This document shows positions 52,920 through 61,501 of a stretch of DNA of 64,000 nucleotides, in pieces. Origin of the DNA: Thiohalospira halophila DSM 15071 (GTDB lineage: Bacteria; Pseudomonadota; Gammaproteobacteria; Thiohalospirales; Thiohalospiraceae); NCBI RefSeq assembly GCF_900112605.1, contig NZ_FOMJ01000001.1, positions 334,577 to 398,576 on the forward strand, read 5' to 3'. The first letter of the stretch is position 1. Each line of letters opens with the position of its first letter. The notes below the pieces were generated by a model, which was given only the letters and a program-made list of their open reading frames with translations, was not told the origin of the DNA and did not search any database. A program made the translations under genes and the position numbers.

Positions 52920-53670
52920 GCGGGTCCTGGGCGAAGAAACGGCACAGCTGGTCGTAGACGGCCGGATAGGCCGCCTTCAGCTCCGCGGGCAGGACGAAGA
53001 AATACTCGCAGGCGACGGCGAAGAATTCCGCCGGGTCGGTGAGGGCGTAGGTGTCCATGGCGGGGTGGCCGGCCTCGTCGGCCGCCTCCAGGTCCGCCCA
53101 GGCCGCCTCGAAGGCGGCGGTCCAGCGGTGCGGGTCCATGTCGGGGCGCAGGGGCGGGAAGCCGTTGGCGACGCCGTTGGCGGCGTCGATCTTGTGCGCC
53201 GTCTCGTGGATGACCACATTGCCCTCGTCCGCCCGGGGATGGTCGGGGCGGGCATCCTCCCAGGCCAGGACCAGCGGTCCTCGATCCCACGCCTCGCCGG
53301 CCAGTTCCCGTTCTCCGACATGTTCCACCCCGGCCTCGTCCACCTCTGCGTGGTGGGCGACGAAGGTCCCGGGGTGGAGGATCACGGCATGCCAGCCATC
53401 GAGGTAGTGGGGATCGAGGTGGAGCAGGGGCAGGGCGGCCTGGATGGCCACGGAGACGGCCATCCCGGGAGTGACCTCCAGGCCACCACCCCCTTCCACC
53501 GCCTTGCGGTGGAGGAAGAGGCTGGCCACCTCCCACAGTTGCTGCTGTTCCGCGGGCGCGAGTTCGCCGGCGAGGGGGAAATCATCCAGCGCCGCGGACC
53601 ACAGTCCGGGCTCGATGCCGTGACGACGGAGCAGGCGCCGCCTGTGCCAGGCGCGCAGATGCTGGAGCAT
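52864..53670 (-). CDS. MtfA-like zinc peptidase
   Basis: A 268-aa cytosolic protein. The zinc motif H-E-T-A-H-K (about 154-159) and the downstream F-F-A-V-A-C-E-Y-F-F with the third-ligand Glu mark the MtfA (YeeI) family. In E. coli MtfA regulates Mlc and thus sugar uptake, and is a peptidase. The 3' end overlaps the convergent antiporter gene by 56 bp. The start is taken at 53670. Confidence 0.9.
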   Translation of the reverse strand: MLQHLRAWHRRRLLRRHGIEPGLWSAALDDFPLAGELAPAEQQQLWEVASLFLHRKAVEGGGGLEVTPGMAVSVAIQAALPLLHLDPHYLDGWHAVILHPGTFVAHHAEVDEAGVEHVGERELAGEAWDRGPLVLAWEDARPDHPRADEGNVVIHETAHKIDAANGVANGFPPLRPDMDPHRWTAAFEAAWADLEAADEAGHPAMDTYALTDPAEFFAVACEYFFVLPAELKAAYPAVYDQLCRFFAQDPLSRRAPEHHPGHRADQRR

Positions 53671-53708
53671 CGTGAACTCGCGGAAATGGAACGGGGAGGA
53701 GAGGAAAA

Positions 53709-53795
53709 TGGTGCGCGGGGCGAGACTTGAACTCGCACGGGGTTGCCCCCACTAGCCCCTCAAGCTAGCGTGTCTACCGATTTCACCACCCGCGC
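53709..53795 (-). tRNA. tRNA-Leu (anticodon GAG)
   Basis: An 87-nt class II tRNA with a long variable arm and encoded CCA. The anticodon arm CTAGC-TTGAGGG-GCTAG gives GAG, reading CTC/CTT. Acceptor GCGCGGG pairs with CCCGCGC. Confidence 0.95.
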
Positions 53796-53820
53796 AGGGC
53801 TTCTTTCTGACTGTCTTGCC

Positions 53821-53905
53821 TGGTGGCGCCGGTGAGACTCGAACTCACACCTCAGAAGAGACCTGATTTTGAGTCAGGCGCGTCTACCGGTTCCGCCACG
53901 GCGCC
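53821..53905 (-). tRNA. tRNA-Leu (anticodon CAA)
   Basis: An 85-nt class II tRNA with encoded CCA. The anticodon arm CCTGA-CTCAAAA-TCAGG gives CAA, reading TTG. Acceptor GGCGCCG pairs with CGGCGCC. It lies 25 bp upstream of the other tRNA-Leu, probably one transcript; TAGAGT on the minus strand near 53946 may be its -10. Confidence 0.95.
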
Positions 53906-53979
53906 GTCGAGAGGCAGAGAGGCTGCCGCCGTCGACAGGTGCGTACTCTACCACAACATCGGCGGAACGCCATACCCCC

Positions 53980-54783
53980 TCAGAGGGATGGTCCGCACAC
54001 GCGATCACGCCCGGCCTCCTTGGCCACCAGCATCCGGCGGTCGGCCCGGTCGATGGCCGCGGAATAGCTCCCGTCCGGATCCTCTTCCGTCGTGCTGATC
54101 CCGATGCTGACGGTGATCCGGTCCACCGCCAGGTCCGCCGGCGTGGGTGTGTCACGGATGGTGCGCCGCAGCCGGTCGCAGATCGCCTTCGCCTCTTCGG
54201 CCGTGGTCTCGGGCAGGACGAGGACGAATTCCTCGCCGCCCCAGCGTCCGCAGAGGTCGTACTCCCGCAACTGGTCGGCGAGGAGGTCGCTGATATGGCA
54301 GAGGAGGCGATCGCCGCGCTCATGGCCCAGGCGGTCATTCACGGCCTTGAAGTAGTCGACATCCAGCACGCCGAGGCTCAGGGGCGCGCCGTTACGGCGG
54401 CACCGCTCCAGTTCCGCCTCGAGCCGTTCAACCAGGTAGCGGCGGTTGCCGAGGCCGGTGAGGGGGTCGTGCAGGGCCGCCTCGCGCAGGGACTCGCTGA
54501 GCTCCCGCAGGCTCTCCTGGTAGCGATCGGAGATCCGGACCAGCCGCTCCAGTCGCCGGAGGTGGGTGTCGCACTCCTCGGCCAGGCCGCGCTTCTCCTC
54601 GCGGGCGATCTCGTGGAAGCCGTCGGAGATCCGGATCAGCCGTTCCAGCCGCTCCCGTTGAGCGGTGGAGAGCTCCAGAAGACGGGCCAGCGGCTCCCGC
54701 AGGGGGTTGTGATCATGGGCCGGATCCCCGAGCAGCTCGGTGATGGTCTCCAGGAGCTGCTCCTCGTCGCGACCGCGTGTCAC
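53980..54783 (-). CDS. siaD: SiaD-like diguanylate cyclase
   Basis: A 267-aa cytosolic protein with an N-terminal helical part (about 1-105, with repeated R-L-x-x-L-I/V-R-I-S-D) and a GGDEF domain at about 108-262 carrying an intact G-G-E-E-F, so it should be active. In P. aeruginosa SiaD is activated by SiaC binding to such a coiled-coil stalk. It overlaps siaC by 4 bp, and the gene order siaA-B-C-D on the minus strand is conserved. Confidence 0.9.
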   Translation of the reverse strand: MTRGRDEEQLLETITELLGDPAHDHNPLREPLARLLELSTAQRERLERLIRISDGFHEIAREEKRGLAEECDTHLRRLERLVRISDRYQESLRELSESLREAALHDPLTGLGNRRYLVERLEAELERCRRNGAPLSLGVLDVDYFKAVNDRLGHERGDRLLCHISDLLADQLREYDLCGRWGGEEFVLVLPETTAEEAKAICDRLRRTIRDTPTPADLAVDRITVSIGISTTEEDPDGSYSAAIDRADRRMLVAKEAGRDRVCGPSL

Positions 54784-55181
54784 TCCACGGGCTCCTCGGG
54801 CAGGATCCGGAAGGGGAAGGTACAGTCCTCCTTGAACTCCCCGGCCAGCTCCGCCACCCGTTCATTGCGGGCATCGTAGAGCCACTCCACCACGACCTCG
54901 CGATTCCGGTTGTGGGCCTCCTCCAGGAGGTCGAAGATGTCCAGCATGGCCCGCACCGAGCTGGTGTTGAGATAGGCCAGGCGCAGCTCCAGCCGCAGGG
55001 GATCCTCCCGCTGGTCCAGGTACTCCTGCACCCATCGGACGATCTCGCCAAAGAATTCATAGGAATTCTCCGGGTAGGAGTCCCCCGTCATGGCGAGGAG
55101 GCCACGGGAGGCGTCGGCGACGATCTCCGGTGTGGAGGCGGTGCTCTCGCGTGTCAGTTCAGTCATGGGGTTCGCATTCAC
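54780..55181 (-). CDS. siaC: SiaC-like phospho-switch protein (DUF1987)
   Basis: A 133-aa protein. Y-L-N-T-S-S-V-R at about 70-77 contains the Thr that is phosphorylated in SiaC; counted from the inner ATG at 55166 it is residue 68, the P. aeruginosa number. Unphosphorylated SiaC activates SiaD. The GTG start at 55181 overlaps the siaB TGA (GTGA), but 55166 is plausible. Confidence 0.9.
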   Translation of the reverse strand: MNANPMTELTRESTASTPEIVADASRGLLAMTGDSYPENSYEFFGEIVRWVQEYLDQREDPLRLELRLAYLNTSSVRAMLDIFDLLEEAHNRNREVVVEWLYDARNERVAELAGEFKEDCTFPFRILPEEPVE

Positions 55182-55738
55182 GTCTTGGGATGTTGCTGGA
55201 TGACCGCCTGGAGGCTGAAGAACGCCCGGTCACCCGGGGCCTCCTCCAGCCGTGCCGACAGCGGTCGCGCGGACTTGCGGGCGATATCGATGAGTCCCAG
55301 GCCGGCCCCCGAATCGGCGCCTTCCTCTCGCGGTGCCCGCAGCTGGGTCTTGAACGCGGCCTTCAGCGCGGCCGCGTCCATGCCGGCCAGTTCGTCGATG
55401 CGGTCGACGAGGGCCCGGCCGTCCGCCGTCTCCACCAGGTTGCCGGCGACGACCACGTAGTGGCCCTCCCGGTCCCGGGCAACCACCACGGTCGCGGCGC
55501 TCTCGGTATCGGTGTAGCCCTGCCGGGCGGCGTAGTGGCGGATGTTCTGGGTCATCTCCACATAGGTGCCAAAGACGTCGCTCACGGCGGCGGGGGCGGT
55601 ATCCTCCGCCTGGAGATAGTTTTTGAGCGCATTGCCTATCTCCTCGATGAGGCCGCGGGAGATGGGGCCATTGAAGGCCAGCAGGATGTCCTGGCGCTGG
55701 AAATGGTCGCGCAGGCCGAAGAGGTCGATATCGTGCAT
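55178..55738 (-). CDS. siaB: SiaB-like protein kinase
   Basis: A 186-aa protein of the SiaB family, with the GHKL-like kinase fold that phosphorylates SiaC. I-S-R-G-L-I-E-E-I-G (about 26-35) and G-A-G-L-G-L-I-D-I-A-R-K (about 140-151) fit the N- and G-box positions. ATG 55738; it overlaps siaC and lies 22 bp downstream of siaA. Confidence 0.88.
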   Translation of the reverse strand: MHDIDLFGLRDHFQRQDILLAFNGPISRGLIEEIGNALKNYLQAEDTAPAAVSDVFGTYVEMTQNIRHYAARQGYTDTESAATVVVARDREGHYVVVAGNLVETADGRALVDRIDELAGMDAAALKAAFKTQLRAPREEGADSGAGLGLIDIARKSARPLSARLEEAPGDRAFFSLQAVIQQHPKT

Positions 55739-55760
55739 CCCCGGAACTCCGGTTGGTGCG

Positions 55761-57667
55761 TCAGGTGACGCGGAAGGCGAGGACGGTAATGTCGTCGCGT
55801 TGTTCGTGGTCGCCGCGATAGCTCGACAGGGCCTCCTCCAGGGCGGTCGCCTGCTCCGCCATGGGCCGGCGGGCATGGTCGCGCAGCAGCTCCCGGAAGC
55901 GCGTATTGCCGAAGCCGAACCCGTGGTCACCGCCGGCCTGGTCGAGATAGCCGTCGGTGACCAGGTAGTAGGTCATGCGGGGGTCCGTGGGGTGGCTCTG
56001 GTCGGTATATTCCCCCTGCCGCCGGTCGCACAGCGCGCGCCGTGCGGGGGCGAGTTCCTGGACCTCGGCGCCATCGCTGGCGTGGAGGGCGATGCGGGCG
56101 CCGGCGAAGCGGAGCCGGCCGGCCGTGCGATCGACGCAGACCAGGCCGGCGTCGAGATTGGTGGCGACGCTCTCCGGCATGGCCGACTGCCGGACCATCT
56201 CGCGCAGGGTCTCGTCCGCACGCCGGAGCAGGGCGGCGGGGGAATCGATCCCCAGGGTCGTCATGGCCTCGTCAAAGGCGGTCCGGGCGAGCATGGTCAT
56301 CAATGCGCCGGGGACGCCGTGGCCGGCACAGTCCACCGCGCCCACCAGGAAGCGATCGCCGCCGGCCTCGCTGCGGAAGAGATAGAAGTCGCCGCCGACG
56401 CCGTCCCGCGGGTGCCACAGGATGAAGTGGTCCGGCCCCAGGGTCTCGGTGAGCCGGCCATCGGGGAGCAGGGCCCGCTGGATCAGCGCCGCGTAGTTGA
56501 TGGAGTCCTGGATCCGCCGATTCGCCGTCTCCAGCTCCCGGGTCCGCTGGCGTACCCCCTCCTCGAGGCGGCTGGTGTGTTCCGCGACCTGCTCCGCCAT
56601 GGAGCCGAAGGCCTGACCGAGGTCGCCGATCTCGTCGCGGCGGGACTCCGGGAGGGCCACGCGGTAGTCCCCCTCGGCCAGGGCCGTGGCGGAGTATTGC
56701 AGGGAGCGCAGGGGGCGCAGGATGAGCCGATCCACGCCCCAGGCGAAGCCACCCATCAGTACCAGCAGCGTGACGCCCCCGGCGAGGGCCGCGCTCTGCA
56801 ACCACGGCCCCTCCAGGACCGTGGCGGCCTCCAGGTCCACCGCGCTGATGACGTACCAGTCCAGCGCCGGGACCGCGGTGACGGCGAGTCGCTGGGGGCG
56901 GCCGTCCAGGTTGGCGGTGATGACCGGGATGGCCCCCGCCCCGGCCCGTGCCATGGCCGCGGTCAGTGCCCCGGCATCGCCCTCCAGGGCGGCGTCCAGC
57001 GAGCCCTCGGATTCCTGGCCGGCGGATTCCAGGCCGGCGGCGGAGCCGTAGGCGATCCGGTCCGGGTCGGGGTGGGCCTGGATGGCGCCGTCGGCATCGA
57101 CGATCAGGGGGTCCACCCCGGCCTCGTCGGCGCGGACGAACTCCTCCAGGAAGCGCGACAGATCCAGCCCCGTGCCGGCCAGCCCCACCGCCTCGCCGGC
57201 CCGACGGACGACGACGTTGACCCAGACGCGGGTGACGCCGAGTTCGGCGTCCGGATTGACGTTGACCACCAGGTCCCGCTCGCCCGCCATGATGTTGAAG
57301 AACCAGGCATCGTCCGGCTCGTCGCGGTGCAGGCGATAGCGGGCTCGTCACTGAAGTCGGTATCGGCGGCGTTGTGGAAGTAGCGGCCGTCGGCGTGGAT
57401 GAGGAAGTAGTTGCCGTCGCGGAAGGAATCCCGGTAGCGCTCGGCCTCCCGGAAGAAGGCGGCGCGGGCAGCCGCGGAATCGGGCTGCTGCAGCCAGGTC
57501 CCCGTGAGCGTGGATTCGGCCAGTCGTCGCGCCAGGGCGACCTCCCGCTCCACTCGGGCCCGGATCCCCTGGAGGCCGAGAAACCCCACCGGGATCAGCG
57601 CCAGCAGGCAGGCGGCCAGCAGCGCCAGCATGGCCTTGGCTCGCAGACCGTATCCCCATCGGGCCAT
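55761..57667 (-). pseudogene. siaA: SiaA-like PP2C phosphatase receptor, frameshifted
   Basis: Two frames together make a SiaA of about 635 aa. The N-terminal part (57667 to about 57341) has a signal-anchor helix (about 10-30) and the start of a periplasmic dCache-like domain ending ...A-D-T-D-F-S-D-E-P. The rest continues in the other frame (R-Y-R-L-H-R-D-E-P-D...), then a second membrane helix, HAMP (about 340-395) and a SpoIIE/PP2C domain with R-D-G-V-G-G-D-F-Y and D-C-A-G-H-G-V-P-G-A-L. One base is missing in the GGG at plus-strand 57341-57343; a GGGG restores the frame. Sequencing error, recent mutation or slippage are all possible. SiaA dephosphorylates SiaC. Confidence 0.85.
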
Positions 57668-57727
57668 GGTTGGTTCCCGTTGTAACCGAGAGGGAGACTA
57701 TGATCGGAGGGTCTGATTTTGGAACCT

Positions 57728-59251
57728 TTAGCCGGCATCCGGGGTTGATGGAAGAACTACGAGGTGGCGCTGGTTGCCGCTGCCCTGGCTCTCCGCCACC
57801 AGGCCGTGGCGCACCACGATCCGGTGCTGGAGCCGGCGGACGGCCCCCTGGGCGGGGGAGAGCGGCACCACCTCGCCCTCCTGGCGCACCCGGTTCACCG
57901 CCTCCTCCACCTCCCGGACCACGGCGCTGACGGTCTCGTCGTCCACGCCGTGGACCTGGTTCAGGGCGTCGGCGAGGGCGCGCCGGATCTGGGCGGTGGA
58001 GTTCTTCTTCACGGTCACCAGGGGGACCGCCGAGGTGTCCACCAGGCGCTGGAGGCGGGGATCGGCGGCGCGGCTGCGCAGGGCCAGCACCAGGTCGGTA
58101 CGGCCCGGGTCGGGGACCGTCTCCGCCGGTAGCCCCTCGGTCCGGATGACGCGGTCGACGGAATCGCGGCTGACGCCGTAGGACAGGATGCGGGTGCGTC
58201 CCCGCGGGCCCACTTCCGGCGCTGAGGATTCGGCACCTTCCGGGAGGCCTGTCTCTTCGGCCGGTGGCGGCGCGCCGGCCCCGGATTCGGCGGCGGTGCG
58301 CATCTCACAGCGCGGGGCTCGGCCCGCCAGCAGGCGGTCCACCGAACGGGCGGTGGAGGGGTGCAGGCGCAGCTCCCCGCGCTGGACGATCTCCACCACG
58401 GCGGTGAAGGCCGGCGGGCCGCGCCGCTCCTGGACGGTCTTCTGGCCGCCCCGGGCCCGGGCCTCGTCGTCGCCGAGGATGACCGTCTGCACCCCGCCCA
58501 CCAGGTCGTCCAGGACGGGATTGCGCAACAGGTTCTCCAGGGAGTGGCCGTGGGCGGTGGCCACCAGCTGGACGCCGCGCTCGGCGATGGTCCGGGCCGC
58601 CCGCGCCTCCGCCTCGGTCCCGATCTCGTCGACGATGATGACCTCCGGCATGTGGTTCTCCACCGCCTCGATCATCACCCGGTCCTGCTGGCGCGGGTCG
58701 GCCACCGGCATGCGTCGGGCGCTGCCGATGGCGGGGTGGGGGATGTCGCCGTCGCCGGCGATCTCTCCGGCGGTATCGATGATGACCACCCGGCGGTCGC
58801 ACTCGTCGGCCAGGACGCGGGCCGTCTCCCGCAGGAGCGTGGTCTTGCCCACCCCGGGGCGGCCCAGGAGCAGCAGGCTCTCACCGGCAGCGACCACATC
58901 GTGGATGGGGTCGACGATGCCGTGGGCGGCCCGCCCTACGCGGAGGGTCAGGCCGATGATGCGGCCCTGCCGGTTGCGGATGGCGGCGATGCGGTGGAGG
59001 GTCCCCTCCACCCCGGCGCGATTGTCGGCGCTGAAGGCCCCCACGCGGCTGGCCACGGCGTCCAGGTCGGCCTGCTCCAGGGGCACGGAGGCGAGTTCGG
59101 CGCGGCCGTGGTCCAGTCGGGCCGTAGCCGGGCGGCCGCGGTCCAGGACGAACTCCACCACCTGCTCGGGATCCAGGGCGGCCGCGGCCGCGCGCAGGTC
59201 CGGCGGCAACAGATCCAGCAGGGCGGCCAGGTCGTCGGTCTGCTCTTCCAT
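57728..59251 (-). CDS. R3H and AAA ATPase domain protein (Ycf45/SpoIIIAA-like)
   Basis: A 507-aa protein. The ATPase core (about 90-300) has Walker A G-R-P-G-V-G-K-T-T (about 127-135) and Walker B V-I-I-V-D-E-I-G-T-E-A-E-A; T-A-H-G-H-S is the sensor. The C-terminal part (about 350-500) with R-R-L-Q-H-R-I-V-V-R-H-G-L resembles an R3H single-strand nucleic-acid-binding domain. The family is widespread in cyanobacteria and proteobacteria, with unknown function. Monocistronic; separated from siaA by 60 bp. Confidence 0.88.
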   Translation of the reverse strand: MEEQTDDLAALLDLLPPDLRAAAAALDPEQVVEFVLDRGRPATARLDHGRAELASVPLEQADLDAVASRVGAFSADNRAGVEGTLHRIAAIRNRQGRIIGLTLRVGRAAHGIVDPIHDVVAAGESLLLLGRPGVGKTTLLRETARVLADECDRRVVIIDTAGEIAGDGDIPHPAIGSARRMPVADPRQQDRVMIEAVENHMPEVIIVDEIGTEAEARAARTIAERGVQLVATAHGHSLENLLRNPVLDDLVGGVQTVILGDDEARARGGQKTVQERRGPPAFTAVVEIVQRGELRLHPSTARSVDRLLAGRAPRCEMRTAAESGAGAPPPAEETGLPEGAESSAPEVGPRGRTRILSYGVSRDSVDRVIRTEGLPAETVPDPGRTDLVLALRSRAADPRLQRLVDTSAVPLVTVKKNSTAQIRRALADALNQVHGVDDETVSAVVREVEEAVNRVRQEGEVVPLSPAQGAVRRLQHRIVVRHGLVAESQGSGNQRHLVVLPSTPDAG

Positions 59252-59355
59252 ACCGTCAGCATATCAGGCCGGCGGGTGGGAGAGGGGTAGCCGCACGCTG
59301 CTAGAATGATTCGGGCGAAAAAGGTTCGCTCCTGTTCAGGGAGCGAGGAGGGAAA

Positions 59356-59760
59356 GTGAGCCTGCTGGACGAACTAGCCGAACAGCGCATTCGCGAGGCG
59401 GCCGAGCGCGGCGACTTCGAGGACCTGCCGGGGCAGGGCGAGCCCCTGGCCCTGGAGGATGACAGCCTGGTGCCCGAGGAACTACGCGCCGGCTACCGCC
59501 TGCTGAAGAATGCCGGCTTCGTCCCCCCGGAGCTGGAACAGCTCCGCGAACTCCGGGAGGTGGAGGCCCTCATCCGCCACGCCGAGGCGGAGGCGGACCG
59601 GGAGGCGCGGGAGGATGGTGGCCGGCGCCTGCGGATGGTCCTGCAGCGCCTCCACGGCGGTCGTACCCCCCGGGCCGTCCACGAATACGCCGAACGGCTG
59701 CGCGCCCACCTGGAGCGGCTGGAACAGGGCGGTCCGGCCGCCCCCTCCGGCGACGGGTAG
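59356..59760 (+). CDS. DUF1992 (DnaJ-homologue subfamily C member 28-like) protein
   Basis: A 134-aa protein starting with GTG after GGAGGG. L-L-D-E-L-A-E-Q-R-I-R-E-A-A-E-R-G-D-F-E-D-L-P-G-Q-G-E-P-L (about 3-31) is the full DUF1992 motif. Family members are small and their role is unknown. Divergent from the R3H/AAA gene. Confidence 0.9.
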   Translation: MSLLDELAEQRIREAAERGDFEDLPGQGEPLALEDDSLVPEELRAGYRLLKNAGFVPPELEQLRELREVEALIRHAEAEADREAREDGGRRLRMVLQRLHGGRTPRAVHEYAERLRAHLERLEQGGPAAPSGDG

Positions 59761-59766
59761 GGCGAG

Positions 59767-59835
59767 TCAGGGACGGTCGGAGACGTCGAAGAGGTCGTCG
59801 CCGCCCCGGCGCTCCATGGTGCGATCGAGGATCAT
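59767..59835 (-). CDS. Possible 22-aa small protein
   Basis: ATG at 59835 preceded by AGGAGAAGG at ideal spacing, 22 codons (M-I-L-D-R-T-M-E-R-R-G-G-D-D-L-F-D-V-S-D-R-P) and TGA. It is acidic at the end, with no membrane segment. It lies directly below the minus-strand direct repeat TGTCA-N6-TGTCA. Translation is unproven; it could be a leader peptide. Confidence 0.4.
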   Translation of the reverse strand: MILDRTMERRGGDDLFDVSDRP

Positions 59836-59902
59836 GGGCCTTCTCCTGCGAGAACCTGTCCCGACCATGCCCCGTCTCGGTTACACGGATATGTCCCACG
59901 CA

Positions 59903-59918
59903 TGACACCGGCGTGACA
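59903..59918 (-). promoter_or_regulatory. TGTCA-N6-TGTCA direct repeat, Pho-box-like
   Basis: On the minus strand two identical TGTCA units start 11 bp apart, the spacing of PhoB half-sites. CATATC 8 bp beyond could serve as -10, directed toward the 22-aa frame. The spacer is GC-rich, unlike the canonical box. Confidence 0.4.
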
Positions 59919-59928
59919 CGGATCCGGC

Positions 59929-59944
59929 GTCACGAGATGGTCAC
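59929..59944 (+). promoter_or_regulatory. GTCAC-N6-GTCAC direct repeat, plcP-facing
   Basis: On the plus strand GTCAC at 59929-59933 and 59940-59944, again 11 bp apart, with another GTCAC at 59956-59960. It points toward the phosphoesterase gene at 60012. GTTTCGAAAC palindrome sits between the second and third copies. Confidence 0.35.
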
Positions 59945-60011
59945 GGTTTCGAAACGTCACGGCAATCCGCGACCGCCATGCTCGGCTCTCCCCCGATATG
60001 TGGAGGAGAGC

Positions 60012-60797
60012 ATGTACCATTCCGCCCCGTCATCCGTCCGCACCCTCTTCCTCTCCGATGTCCATCTCGGCACGCCCGATGCCCGGGCCGAGGAGCTCCT
60101 CACGTTCCTGGTGGGAGTGGAGTGCGAGACCATCTATCTGGTCGGCGACATCATCGACCTCCACGCCATGCAGCGCCGCGGCCCCGCCTGGCCGGAGAGC
60201 CACAACGCCGTCCTGCGCCACCTGTTCCGGCAGGCTCACGCCGGGGTGCGCGTCGTCTTCATCCCGGGCAACCACGACGAGGCCTTCCGCGACCTCACCG
60301 GCTCGGAGCTGGGCCGGATCGAGGTGGCGCAGGAGGCCGTTCACACCACGGCGGACGGTCGCCGGATGCTGGTGACCCACGGGGACGAGCTGGACAGCGC
60401 GGTCTGCTGCAATCGTCTGGTCTCCCTCGCCGGCGATGCCGGGTACGCCCTGCTGCTCGCCCTCAACCGCATGACCAACCGGATCCGGCGGCGCCTGGGG
60501 TGGCCCTACTGGTCCCTGGCGGGCCATATCAAGTCCCGGCTGGGGCGCGCCCAGGTCTATATCCGGCGGTTCGAGGATGCCGCCCTCCACCTGTCCCGGG
60601 AGCGCGGCTTCGACGGGGTGTTCTGCGGGCACATCCACCAGGCCTGCCTGCGCGAGGAGGACCAGGGGGTCTATGCCAACGACGGCGACTGGGTGGAGAG
60701 CTGCACGGCCCTGGTGGAGGAGCCGGACGGGACCCTGCGCCTGGTGGACGGACGGCCGGCGAACGTTGTCCCGCTGCCGTTGCGGCCGGCCGCCTGA
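60012..60797 (+). CDS. PlcP/LpxH2-like metallophosphoesterase
   Basis: A 261-aa calcineurin-fold enzyme. L-F-L-S-D-V-H-L-G-T (about 11-20), V-G-D-I-I-D-L-H, I-P-G-N-H-D-E (about 82-88), V-T-H-G-D-E and C-G-H-I-H are the five metal motifs. R-R-R-L-G-W-P-Y-W-S-L and G-D-W-V-E-S-C-T-A are typical of the LpxH-related group that includes PlcP, which degrades phospholipids during phosphate starvation. GGAGGAGAG precedes the ATG. The true substrate (UDP-diacylglucosamine or phospholipid) cannot be told from sequence. Confidence 0.85.
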   Translation: MYHSAPSSVRTLFLSDVHLGTPDARAEELLTFLVGVECETIYLVGDIIDLHAMQRRGPAWPESHNAVLRHLFRQAHAGVRVVFIPGNHDEAFRDLTGSELGRIEVAQEAVHTTADGRRMLVTHGDELDSAVCCNRLVSLAGDAGYALLLALNRMTNRIRRRLGWPYWSLAGHIKSRLGRAQVYIRRFEDAALHLSRERGFDGVFCGHIHQACLREEDQGVYANDGDWVESCTALVEEPDGTLRLVDGRPANVVPLPLRPAA

Positions 60798-60839
60798 GCC
60801 GCCGGCCTCCAGGGAAGAGAGCGCCGGTGAGGGCGCGGG

Positions 60840-61421
60840 TCAGCCGAAATAGTCGGGCTCGTGGCCCGGCTTCCACTTGATGTTGCAGCCCATGCTCGGC
60901 ACCTGCTCCGCCGGGGCCGGTTCCCCGGCGAGGAGGGCGTCGGCGGCGGCGCGCAGGTCGGAGCCTGTCACCGGCTCCTCGTTGCCCGGCCGGGCGCGGT
61001 CGAACTGACCGCGGTAGAAGAGCCGCTGGTCGCCGTCGAAGAGGAAGAAATCGGGGGTGCAGGCGGCGCGGTAGGCCTTCGCTACGGACTGTTCCGCGTC
61101 GTAGAGGTAGGGAAAGGGATACTCGAAGGCGCGCGCCTCCTCGGCCATCTTGTCCGGGGCGTCATCCGGGTAGTTTTCCGCGTCGTTGCTGCTGATGGCG
61201 ACGGTGGCGACACCCCGGGGGGCGTAGTCCCGCGCCCAGGCCATCAGGCCGTCCCGGAGGTGTTTCACGTAGGGGCAGTGGTTGCACATGAAGACCACCA
61301 GCAACCCCTTGGCGTCCGCGAAGTCGGCCAGCCGGACGGTCTCACCGGTGAGGGGCTCGGGGAGGGCGAAGTCCGGGGCCGGGGTTCCCAGCTCCAGCAT
61401 GGTGGACGGGGTCAGGGACAT
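60840..61421 (-). CDS. Thioredoxin-family / AhpC-TSA-like redox protein
   Basis: A 193-aa protein. F-M-C-N-H-C-P-Y-V-K-H (about 44-54) holds a C-x-x-C pair of the thioredoxin-family proteins with the C-N-H-C-P-Y motif. P-D-F-A-L-P (about 16-21) and D-A-E-N-Y-P-D-D-x-P match the same family. It is cytosolic and may be a peroxiredoxin-like or thiol-disulfide protein. No operon partner. Confidence 0.87.
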   Translation of the reverse strand: MSLTPSTMLELGTPAPDFALPEPLTGETVRLADFADAKGLLVVFMCNHCPYVKHLRDGLMAWARDYAPRGVATVAISSNDAENYPDDAPDKMAEEARAFEYPFPYLYDAEQSVAKAYRAACTPDFFLFDGDQRLFYRGQFDRARPGNEEPVTGSDLRAAADALLAGEPAPAEQVPSMGCNIKWKPGHEPDYFG

Positions 61422-61501
61422 GGTGACTCTCCTCTTCTGGTCTCCGGTGTTCGGATTGTAGCGCCGCGGCCGGCGGGGCGGCCATGCAGGGGCCGTGGGG
61501 G

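Noticed and set aside
57104-57667. Separate 187-aa protein upstream of siaA
   Set aside because: Its start matches the N-terminus of SiaA and its tail is noise after the frame change; one siaA with a frameshift explains both parts.
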